DNA from: Aculops lycopersici
Lineage: Eukaryota; Arthropoda; Arachnida; Trombidiformes; Eriophyidae
Assembly: GCA_015350385.1 (NCBI GenBank)
Contig: WNKI01000001.1
Span: forward strand, 5,027,567 to 5,083,115
Reading direction: 5' to 3'
DNA: 55,549 bases
The notes under the pieces were generated by a model, which did not search any database, was not told where the DNA came from, and was given only the letters and a program-made list of their open reading frames with translations. The position numbers and the translations under genes are program-made. Shown piece after piece: positions 46,623-55,549 of the stretch. Every line of letters begins with the position of its first letter. Position 1 is the stretch's first letter.

Positions 46623-48642
46623 TATTATTGTCGTCAACATTATACACCAATTACAAATATTGATTGTTGTCTTGCGTTCAATTGACTATTGATTAACTTT
46701 GACATTACATTACATCACATCACATTACGTTTCGTTACGTTGTGTTACTGAACCAAAAAACAACACCACCTCTTAACATGCGATGCATTGTCTTACGTTC
46801 AACTCTGGCCACGCGCCCACTTTAACAATCGAAACCCTTTAAAACACTTGCGGCCACTTGTGTGCAATATGAATTGACTTGGTTGTGGTTTGGTTGACAC
46901 TTGTTACTACGAAACAAATACTCGCTCAACAAACGCAAACACGACTAAAAACACGAGCACGCATTTATGATATAATTTGCACCCCATTTGTTTAAATTGA
47001 AACGAAACGGAAACGGAAACGAAACAACCACAACCACCACCTCATAACATTGATACCTAAAATCACTGCGAAAAATGCATTGTCGGTGCTCTCGATAACA
47101 TTCCATTTGGTTGAAACTCCAATGGGCTACCTGCAAAACGACGACTGAATTCAACTCAACTCGACTCGATGCGAACCAACCACCAAACGAACGACTGGAA
47201 ACAAAAACCCACCGAAAAAACTCGACTCAACCTGCTACTTATCGCAACCTGGAATTAACTTAACTTTGCGCGCCTCCATTGGCACGTCCATTCGGTTTTG
47301 TTGTCGATCCATTGGTCTGGGGAACACAACACTCAATTGTTTTGCTGGCCAATTCCAATTTTGACACCACTTCTTCGCGACGCAACGCAACACTAAACGA
47401 ACCAACCGGGCGCCGATCGTGACTTGAATACCGAACCACCTTCGTCGTGGCCACTACTACTGCTACCGTGTTACGCAACACTGACGCACCAACACAAACG
47501 GACGAAAAAACACAACACACCCACTCGCTGCTTACGAAACACACAGATACTCGCCTCTCGCAACCAGCGCCAGCCTACTGGTCGGTGGCGTTTCCGCTGC
47601 CAGCAACCCAAGGAGTCAGCTGATGGCTCAGCTCCAACTGCAGGCGATGGCGGCGGCCTACCAACAGCAGTCGCAGTTGGCCAGCTCAGCAGCAGCCGTC
47701 GCCCAGTTAGTCCAGCAGCAGCAGCAGCAGCTGACGAGGTTTTCGACAGGAGGACCTAGCGCCTCGCTAGGTTTGCCCGTCGATCAATCTACGAGCGGCC
47801 AGCTTATGACGCACTTGACGATGCCGACGAGAAACACCGAGGGTCCAGCTAGTGGCTTGCACACGGTGGCGTCGCTCGTTGGCGGAGGCGGACTTCCGCT
47901 TCCGGTGCGCGTAGCAAGTGGCGGCGCCGTTGGCCAGCTACAGCCGAGTGCACATTCACAGCTGCTGCAACAGCAACAACTAACCACTTGCTCGGCGCCC
48001 AGCGCCACGACGTCGAGTTACCCTGGAGCCCAGCTGGCGCACCCGGCCCAAAATCACCAGCAACTGCAAGAGCAAAGGTCGTCACTAGCCACAGTCGCCG
48101 GCTTACCAACTCCGATCGGCGGCCAACTCCAAGTCCTCCGCCACCAACCGACCTCGGTACTCGGGCTCGCCACGCCCACGCCGCTCGACCACCACGCCCA
48201 TCGACTGGCAGCGGCCAGCACCAACTCGGGCGGCTGGTGCCTGTTTGTCTACAATCTGGCGCCCGAAATTGAGGAAAGTGTCATTTGGAAACTCTTCGGT
48301 CCCTTTGGCGCCGTGCAGCAGGTAAATTTGGTTAAGGATTTGCAAACGGACAAGTGCAAGGGCTTTGCCTTTGTAACCATGAGCGACTATACACAAGCAC
48401 TACTAGCCATCCAAGGACTTAATGGCCAGCTTCTGGCCAACCGAGTGCTTCAAGTGTCATTCAAGACAAGCAAAGTGCGCAAAACAATGCAAACTAATCC
48501 TAAGTCTACGGAAGGTACAAACAACGAGAGCAGTGGAAGCGACAGCAACAACTTTGAAACGCAAACTGCAATCGGCGGAAGCGGAAGTGCAAGAGCAACT
48601 CTGGCCCGAGCCAAATGCGATCCAAAGGCCACGAGCGACTAA
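42401..48642 (+). CDS. elav-like: ELAV/Hu-family RNA-binding protein, three-RRM spliced form
   Basis: Proposed model: exon 42401-43890 joined to 47604-48642, about 842 residues. The donor AGATTCAG|gtatat falls just after ANRFR, the counterpart of AQRFR in vertebrate HuD, where I recall an exon boundary in the hinge. It leaves phase 2, and the acceptor gctgccag|C before 47604 restores frame (RFS-NPRSQLMAQ). RRM1 (about 150-230) has RNP2 LIVNYL and RNP1 GYGFVNYV. RRM2 (about 238-315) has LYVSGL and KGVGFVRF. RRM3 (about 707-785) has LFVYNL and KGFAFVTM, preceded by the ELAV-typical GWC. ELAV proteins bind U/AU-rich RNA in neurons and control splicing, poly(A)-site choice and stability. The N-terminal about 150 residues are Gly/Glu/Gln-rich. 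The exact acceptor is inferred. Confidence 0.75.
43883..43896 (+). promoter_or_regulatory. Hinge 5' splice site of the ELAV gene
   Basis: AGATTCAG|gtatat at the codon for the last Arg of ANRFR. The position matches the hinge exon boundary of vertebrate Hu genes as I remember it. Use or non-use would decide between the three-RRM and two-RRM products. Confidence 0.6.
45589..45594 (+). terminator. Candidate proximal poly(A) signal of the ELAV gene
   Basis: AATAAA lies 14 bp after the stop of the long two-RRM ORF and about 2 kb before the RRM3 exon, so its use would exclude RRM3. Confidence 0.6.
45859..45880. repeat. (AT)n microsatellite
   Basis: About 11 AT units; a second array of about ten units lies at 45980-45999. 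Confidence 0.85.
46590..46618. repeat. (ATT)n microsatellite
   Basis: About nine ATT units preceded by ATC/ATT interruptions. Confidence 0.85.
47604..48642 (+). CDS. elav-like: ELAV-family exon with RRM3
   Basis: It opens with a Gln/Ala-rich stretch (MAQLQLQAMAAAYQQQSQ) and a Ser/Thr/Gly-rich hinge. RRM3 follows: GWCLFVYNLAPEIEESVIWK, LFGPFGAVQQVNLVKDLQTD, KCKGFAFVTM, then LLANRVLQVSFKTSK. This is clearly the third RRM of an ELAV protein. Most ELAV proteins end within a few residues of SFKTNK, whereas this one adds about 60 Ser/Asn/Ala-rich residues. An ATG at 47623 could in principle start a separate single-RRM product. Confidence 0.8.
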
Positions 48643-49372
48643 GTTCGGTGTCTAGCTAGCTGACTTGCTAGCCGGTAAACTCGGCGAGCTTGCAGTAGTA
48701 ATTGGTGCTCCCTGATCTCGGTGTTTCCCGTTGTTGAACTTAACCAGACTTGGCCAGCATAACCCGAGCCAAGGTAACAAATGCCCGGCCGCTCGCGCCA
48801 CAAATCAAGCCACTTTCCGGGAAAAATGCGTGCGTAACCCGTTAACTTGCGCTAATGGGCGCGTAACTCGACTACTACCAGCGCCGCCGCCGCCGCCGCT
48901 ACTCTCATCGACAAACGAACCAAGTCCGTCTTCCGGCGTCAGCTTGTGGCTGCTAGCCAAGGTAAACAAACTGAGAAGCCGATGGACTGGCGCGAGAGAT
49001 GGTTGCAGTGAGATGAGTTGCAGCCATTAGTGTCTATGGGCCCGAGTAGCCGCGGCACCGGTACTTCGACGCAACGTGAGCGCTAATGGCGCCTCGGTCT
49101 GCATTTTTGCCCGACACACAACCACCGAATTATTGGACGACTGGAAGTTGGATAAAAGCGCCGAATGTTCTTAAGACTTACTTTAGCTTCGAAGAGGAGA
49201 TTAAGCAAACGAAAGTGAGGGAGTGGAGGAAAAAAGACACGTCACTTGAGTTGTTGGGAAAAATGTGACTATCTCCCTTGCGGAAATCTAGAGAGAAAAA
49301 CTAGCCAGTTGTATGGAGGAAAAAATCCTCCCCCTTTTCTCGCCCAAATGTCGCCCCACGAATACTCACTAA

Positions 49373-49387
49373 AATAAACCAAATAAA
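49373..49387 (+). terminator. Candidate distal poly(A) signals of the ELAV gene
   Basis: Two AATAAA motifs (49373-49378 and 49382-49387) within 15 bp, about 730 bp after the RRM3 stop. Confidence 0.5.
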
Positions 49388-52300
49388 ACCCCCCAAAAAT
49401 TAGAATTTAACCCCGAGTTTTGCTTGTTCTCTCGTATTTTTGTATCTCAATCGTCGTATCTAATCTTTGCCAAATCTACTCACCAACTTCCGAGTTGCTA
49501 ATTGGCAACTCGTCGTCGTGGTCGATAACTCTGACGTCACAAGGCAACACAACTCGCCTCCTGGTGATTTCCCCTCTGTCTTGACCTCTTTTCCCTGTAT
49601 CCACTCCAAGAGTCCCGACTCGTGAGGCGGAGGAGGACAGCGGGCTGCCCGCCAATCAGCGAGTCTCGTTCAGCTCCCGGCTATTGGGAGCTAACTGCCA
49701 CGCCGAGTCATTATCTGGTCCATATTTAACAACTGTACAATGAATTTGCCTCACTCTTGAACTTCAACTTGCCTCTTGTTTGCCTTTGGCTCCTTTAAAT
49801 TGCTCATGATCCCGAGCGCAAACAAAAGAGCACTCGGCATGATTTGGCCCAAACCAGCGAGGCCAAACAAGCCGACGAGCTCAACCAACCGACGGTTTAA
49901 GGTTTCCTCCCCTCTTTGCTATCCACCCTCCACCCTCTGCTTCAGCTGCAGAAGCTGCGGTGGCGGGGCTTCAAGTTTAAGTTTACGCAAGCGGAAGTTT
50001 GCACCACTCTCGCTCGGCTCGCACTGGTCAAAAGCGTAAAACCCACCAACTGGTCGACCAACGGACTTTGCCCTCAGAGCCAACAATGGCTGGCACAATA
50101 ACCAGTCGGCTAGCCGCCGGCCAACCAGCGAGCGAGTGAAACCAAACTGATGCCACTTTGGGGGCTGCAGTTTAACGGAAGCGGTGGAATCGAATGTTCA
50201 GCTAGCTAGACGAGCGAGAAACATTCAAGGATATCTGCTGAGCACCCCCATCTACCCTCTGGACCGAGGAAGATCTATTTCAGTCAGACCGGAGTTTGGC
50301 GCGCTGGCAGTGGCATTTACAAATGCAGTTGCAGTTGCTGGGGTTGTTGCTGTTGCCTTCGCGAGCTTTGCCGCCCTGACGATTACACTCTTGCCACGAT
50401 AGTCTCGACGCGCACCGGCCACTTCCGGTTCTCGCCACTCACAGTCCCAAAAGAGAGCCTCTCTGGAGCCCGTTGGGTGGTCACAGAGTGCAATCGGCTC
50501 GTTGCCTCACACGGACGCGAGTCTTAGCAAACCAGTCGAGCAGCCGGGGAGCTAGCCGAACAAAGAGCCAGTGAAGCAAATCTCTTGTCGTTCACTCGGC
50601 TGAAGCCGTTGTTGTCGCAATCGTCGTTATCGTTGTCCTCCTACTACTACAACTCTCCTTATTCCGAAGCAGTTGTTGCCAGTAGACCCACCAAACCGAC
50701 GAGGCGAGCGAATTAAACTCCTTGGCCAGGGTGCCGCTGCAACAGCTACCACCACTGCTACTGTCAGTGGGCAAGGTGCTTAAAAGTAACACAGTAGTGC
50801 AGTTATATCACCACCACTACTTCCACTTCCATAGACGGGGTGAGCAGCGCCGCTGAGCCGGAAGTTGGACAAGGAGAAGCAGTGGTAGTGGTGTAAATGC
50901 CAAGTCATTGGAAGTGCAATAGTCCGGCTCTAGAGGCTTACTCATCGTTCGGCTCGCCAATGTTAAGGTTGTGGCTGGTTTGCCACTTTGGTCTATGGAT
51001 TGAACCAAAACGAACTAGAGGCATGGTTTCGTGGTCTTAATCGCAGTACTGGTTTTCAAGACAAGTGGCGCGCTCACTGCGAGTTAATTAACCTTCGTGG
51101 CCGAGCGGACGATGGTTCAGAGTTATCTGGAGCTGTGGCGCGACTAAGCAAGTGAAGCTGCAGCGGAAGTAGCAATGGGAACCGCGATAGAGTTCATGGC
51201 TTCGGGAGTTTCGGCGAGAGGAAAATTTGGAACCAATTTAATTGCAAGGTGCAACTCAAGGTGTTTAAATTCTAACATAGAATAAGACAGCAAAATGGAA
51301 GGAGGGAAAAGGAAATCTTTCCGTAAGGGGGGGGGAGACGAAATTTAGTAAAAGCATATTTGTTTTTCCCTCTCCCAACCAAATGAAAAGCTTGATCGAA
51401 GATGAAGTTCGAAATTTTACCAGATAACTCGTGAGCAATCTAATGATGTATCGTTCGTTCACTTCCACAACCAACAACCTGCAAAGAGAGCAATCCTCTG
51501 CAACCCCCCCTCCATTTGGTTGCAGCAGCAGAAGAGACGTGAAGTCTACTAATGCTCTAGAGGCGAGACCCCAAACCAAACGACCGCTACGTGAGCGGCC
51601 AAGGTGAGTCACTGCCGGCAGTTGCGTCACATCTGCGCCACGACAAGAGCTAACTAGAATTTCCTCTTCGTTTAGCTGGCGGCGTCTATTTATTTATGTG
51701 GCTTTAGCGACTGGTTGGAGCCTTTGGTCGCCAGAAGCAAGAGGGGGAGCAGCAAATAAAAGGAGCAGCAGAAAGAGCAACGGTAGCGACTGATTAGTCG
51801 CCAAAGATAAGCGCGCCAACAAACTTTCGACCAACTCCGAGCGGCGCCAGAAGTTGCTCGCTTGGTTGCCCCAACTTCGGGCTGGTCGATGGTAGTGCTA
51901 ACACCAACTGCCGCCGAGCAACCAGCTCGCACAATCGACTCGGTGGTTGCTGCTACTTCGGCGACAAGGACTGCAGCCATTGTGTTTGCAAGTTTGCCTC
52001 CGAATCCAACTCCAGCTCTCAGCGGAAGTCTGTCGCCTGTTTGCATGCTAACTGCTTGCTCCCAATAGTTAGTGCTGGAAGTTTGTATTGGCACTGCGAA
52101 GTAGACCGTCAGCCAGTTAGCAGAGCGACGAACAAGTCGACTACAATGAAACATTATCGTCGATGGAGCTTTTGATGGTCGATTCAAAGTGGAGCAGCCA
52201 CCAGCGAGACCGCAGACCAACTAATGGCTCGCCTACCATTCGATTGACTTGAGACGGCGTCGTTCAGTTGAGAGACGAATTGGCAGAACTAGAGGAGCAA

Positions 52301-53582
52301 AGGAAAAGAAACTGGTCCCATTTATCGCTCGGCTAAAATCTTGCGCAAAACAGAGACGACAAGCAGTTCAAATTCCAAGATACTAGCTGTTATTTGTGTG
52401 TGTGCATTTGCAAAGTTGTACTCACATATCTACTTGTGGTAGCTGTAGCTGTAGCTGTAGGAGTAACAGTAGCAGTAGCAGCAGATAGAAGGAAATAAAA
52501 GAAATTTCACTACCCCCTAAAAGCGTGTCGCGTGTTGCCATGGCTCAAAGCTACTTCCGGTGACTGGCGGAAGCTCCTAGGTTGGAGCAGGTAGATAGCT
52601 TGTGCCGCGGTGACAACAGTCCTTTTATCTGGCCGCCAGTCTCCGGTTATTGTGGTTGCTGCCTTGGTCGTCGTCGTTGTTTTGGTCCCTTCGCCATCTT
52701 AGCGAGGATGGGGACAGAGACAAATCGAGAAAGGGACTATTTTTGGTGCTAGGCAATCGGGATATTGGGAATCACTGTTAAAAGTCTGCGTTAGCGATCG
52801 TGAAAGCTACAACCACCGGCTGAGGCTCACGCAACAAAACGAACGTGTAGCAGCGAGAATAAAGTAAAATCGTAAATTGTAAACGAGAAAGAGAAAGAGG
52901 AGGAGTACCAGTGAATGCTTATCCACGATATTGGTTGTTGGCCTTGAGCAGCTGCCTAGTTTCGTTTTGTTATCGCTCTCGCTCTTGCTAGCTCATCGAA
53001 TCCAACGCCGATACATGATGACAAGCGACGCTAGGCGCGCCACTAGGTCCCTTGCTCAAATTCGTACTCGTTGTCGTTGTTGTTGTTGTTGTCGTCGTCG
53101 TCGTCGTCGTGTCGACACCTCCTGCAACGACGGCACATAGACACAATCAAAAACCATTAACATTAACTAATCGTCTCACGCCGACTGGCTGGCTCGTGGG
53201 CCGATGCAGTCGCCAGGTCCCTCAGTCGCAATGCACTCACTGGCTCGCTGTCTGTCGCGCAAAACATCGATCGACTTCCGCTCGCTCGCTGGCTTCATCA
53301 CTTGGAGCGTGGACCGAGTTATTGATGACCCAAGCTAAAATGCTTAATGTATGCAGCACAAGTGCGACGACATAGGGCGGGTGGTTTTTTGTTTGGTGAT
53401 CGCGGGGCACACCCACTCGCTTGAAACATGGGCGCGCCCAACCCGAATCAAGCTATTGCTCGAGAGAGAGTGAGAGATAGAAACTAAGCCATGAGTTAGA
53501 AGTAAGTAGAGGACAAGATAAGCGCCTGGCTGACTGGAAACAAACTAAACTTTTATCAGAAGTGGAAGCAGAAGCAAAGTAA

Positions 53583-53622
53583 AAGTGGAAGTGGAAGTGG
53601 AAATGGAAGTGGACGTGGAAGT
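53583..53622. repeat. Imperfect (GGAAGT)n tandem repeat
   Basis: About six 6-bp units with single-base variants. Confidence 0.8.
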
Positions 53623-55417
53623 TGGGGCAACGCTGGCCAGTGAACCACAAAACCGAGCAAACCTCGCGCACCTGACGCAGAATGCGATGAGAGGGCCGAG
53701 TGGCGCCGAGTTTCGCGCTGGCATGCCACCAAATCAAGTGGCCACTTGAGCCAGTTGCGTGAGTTATCTCCCGTCGGCCGCGACGACGACTGGGCGACGT
53801 CGACTTCGATGGCCTGCGAGCCGATCGAAGACAAGCATGTCTATTGGGACATTCTGCGGGATGGGCGCCACGCAATCGGCTCGCGCGCTGGTCGCTCGGT
53901 GGGCCGTCATTCGGTTGGCTGGTTGGCGTCAGATGAAAGGTAAGAGGAAGGTTGTTGTGTCAGGCGGCGGGCCTATCGGTCGGCCGTTGAGTTTGCCGGT
54001 GATGGTTCATTCTGAGCTCGCACCTGAAACTAGTGATGTATATTTGGAACGTGGCGCAAGAGTAAGTGGAGTGTGCCGTTATTCGACTAGAGGCAACTCA
54101 ACGGCGAGCTTAATAATCTCGCGGCCTCGCCGGCAGCTCACTCAACGCTGCGCCAGCCACACCAATACAACCCCCGCTAGCTTTGCCACTGTTGCTTGTT
54201 GAATTGCACGCGATAAGAGCGGTGGCCAGCACGTCAACGGCGGTGGCCGGAAGTTGCATGAGCCCAGATGAGAGGCAGTAGGCGTTCGGCTTCTCGTTGT
54301 TGTGTTTCTGTTTCATTTCTTATTCCAACAAGCAAGTCTCCTGTTGTGTTAGAGGGTCTCTAGGTCGCGAGCTAGGGAATAGTAACAAAGTGGTGGCAGT
54401 GAACGAGATAATAACGGAATCTCGAGAGAGATGGATTCAAGAGCACAAAACTTCAAGTCTATCGCTTCAGTATGCAGCGGTGGCCGTCGCCGCTCACTGA
54501 AAGTCGTCATCCATGGAGACAACTGGCGAAAAACCTTTGGGCGAGCCGACGACGCTGGCGAGCTCTCAACGTCAGGTGAGTCGGACAGCAGTAGCATTAC
54601 GTGGACGATTTGAACAGAAACCTGAACAGCTACCTGGACAGCAACCAAATAACTGAAGCCAGCGAGCACGTTGACAACCACCACGACAACCACAACAACA
54701 TTAGCAGGTAGTGGTGGCATTTCAGCTGCTACACGAACTGAGACTAGAGTCGCGCTTTGGAGAGGCGGAATTTCGTAGTACCCAGAGCTTGGCTGGTGTC
54801 GTTGAATATTGCGCAAGTCAGTCAGTCAGTCAGCTGGCTGGTCGGTTGGCCGGCTGCTAATGTTTACAGACTTACCTGCCTCGGAAAAGTTGGCTCGCTC
54901 ACAGTCGTCGCGACTAGCGACTGGCGACTGATGACGCGTTAGCTGTCTGTGTGCATTTGTATGGGTGTGTGTGTGTGTGTGCATGTCCGTGTGTTACTAT
55001 GGGAATCCGCAAGTGGTTGACCAGGGAGCGGACCATGCTATGTTGTCAAATTAAGGTGAACTATGGTTACTACTAAATGGACATGCAGAGGAGAGAGGGA
55101 TATAAACTTTTGTCGCTTAAGGACGACAAGATAATTTGGCAAAAAAAACGAAGCAGACTGATTGGCAGCGACGGCGGTGGCCACACAAAATTGGATAGTG
55201 GATTGAGCAATAGGAAGAGAATCGAGACAGAGTAAAATACGTGAGAGTCGATCAATTGAGCGAGCAATCGACTTGTCAATCTAGCGCGAGTCTCGAGTGG
55301 CTAAGCTGAAGGGTTAAAGCAACCAGTGAAAAGGAGTTTTTTCTTGTTTTCGTTTCGTTCCGTTGTAATGTTTTTTAAGGTAACATGGACTGCTTTTTGA
55401 TTGTAATAGACGATAAA

Positions 55418-55419
<2 letters not shown>

Positions 55420-55451
<32 letters not shown>

Positions 55452-55538
55452 AACTACTAAGTTGGTGTTACGTTATCGTACGTGTACTCTACCGAACCGA
55501 ACGTACGTACCGACCGACCGAACGACGACGACGTAGTG
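55420..55538. repeat. Compound microsatellite (GA)n with ACGT, CCGA and ACG units
   Basis: About 14 GA units (55420-55449), then ACGT-type words, GTACGTACC, (CCGA)n and (ACG)n. It uses the same unit types as the 17479-17857 array. Confidence 0.8.
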
Positions 55539-55549
55539 ACGGTGGCGAC

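Larger units (their letters stand above)
45595..47603 (+). other. Region between the two ELAV coding segments (proposed intron / proximal 3' UTR)
   Basis: No coding sequence was recognised. The first 900 bp are AT-rich with (AT)n at 45859-45880 and 45980-45999. T-rich and TTGG-rich stretches (46040-46200) and an (ATT)n array (46590-46618) follow, then A/C-rich sequence up to the acceptor gctgccag at 47596-47603. U-rich tracts would suit ELAV autoregulation, but that is inference. Confidence 0.45.
48643..55549. other. Gene-free region to the window end
   Basis: About 6.9 kb with no recognisable protein domain, tRNA or transposase. The first about 750 bp are probably ELAV 3' UTR (AATAAA at 49373 and 49382). 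The rest has short simple repeats, AAGTTCCGG/TTCCGG-like words and scattered splice-like GGTAAG/CAGGTGAG motifs. It may be an intron or upstream region of a gene beyond the window, or further ELAV UTR and introns. Confidence 0.4.

Overview
This is eukaryotic nuclear DNA, almost certainly from an arthropod. The evidence is a spliced ecdysozoan-type HR3/ROR nuclear receptor, an ELAV/Hu neuronal RNA-binding protein, and a KMT2C/D (MLL3/4, Trr) methyltransferase. The homopolymeric Gln/Asn/His runs, the very long single-exon ORFs and the compact gene spacing on the left would suit a mite or another chelicerate, but that placement is a guess. The SET/FYR/ePHD half and the PHD/HMG half of KMT2C/D are in one ORF, whereas Drosophila carries them as two genes (trr and Lpt), so the species is not Drosophila-like.

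Layout. Positions 70-6014 hold a tight run of small housekeeping genes on alternating strands: SNW1/SKIP (-), mitoribosomal MRPS28 (+), TIPRL (-), NAC-beta/BTF3 (+), LSM6 (-) and a two-exon RNF11 (+). Each adjacent pair is divergent or convergent. An orphan secreted Gly/Tyr/Pro-rich protein (7179-7967, +) follows. HR3 occupies 9806-26941 on the minus strand in four coding exons with consistent GT-AG sites and phases. One 12.6-kb intron lies inside its ligand-binding domain. That intron is full of microsatellites, short perfect hairpins, a cluster of ACCGTTAG words and a 60-N assembly gap. Head to head with HR3 lies KMT2C/D, a 10,680-bp uninterrupted ORF (28720-39399, +). An ELAV-family gene (42401-48642, +) comes next: a first exon with RRM1 and RRM2 runs on through a conserved hinge splice donor into a long low-complexity tail, and RRM3 lies 3.7 kb downstream. 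The last 6.9 kb (48643-55549) shows no recognisable gene.

How the genes relate. The left cluster covers splicing (SNW1, LSM6), translation and nascent-chain handling (MRPS28, NAC-beta), phosphatase control (TIPRL) and ubiquitin ligase adaptation (RNF11). The right half is regulatory: a nuclear receptor, a nuclear-receptor coactivator histone methyltransferase with a visible LXXLL box and WDR5-binding (Win) motif, and a neuronal RNA-processing factor. No mobile element, virus, CRISPR array or rRNA was recognised, and no convincing tRNA was found by eye. The most unusual signals are the ELAV read-through structure, the fused but N-terminally short KMT2C/D next to HR3, and an excess of perfect palindromes and hairpins in non-coding DNA.
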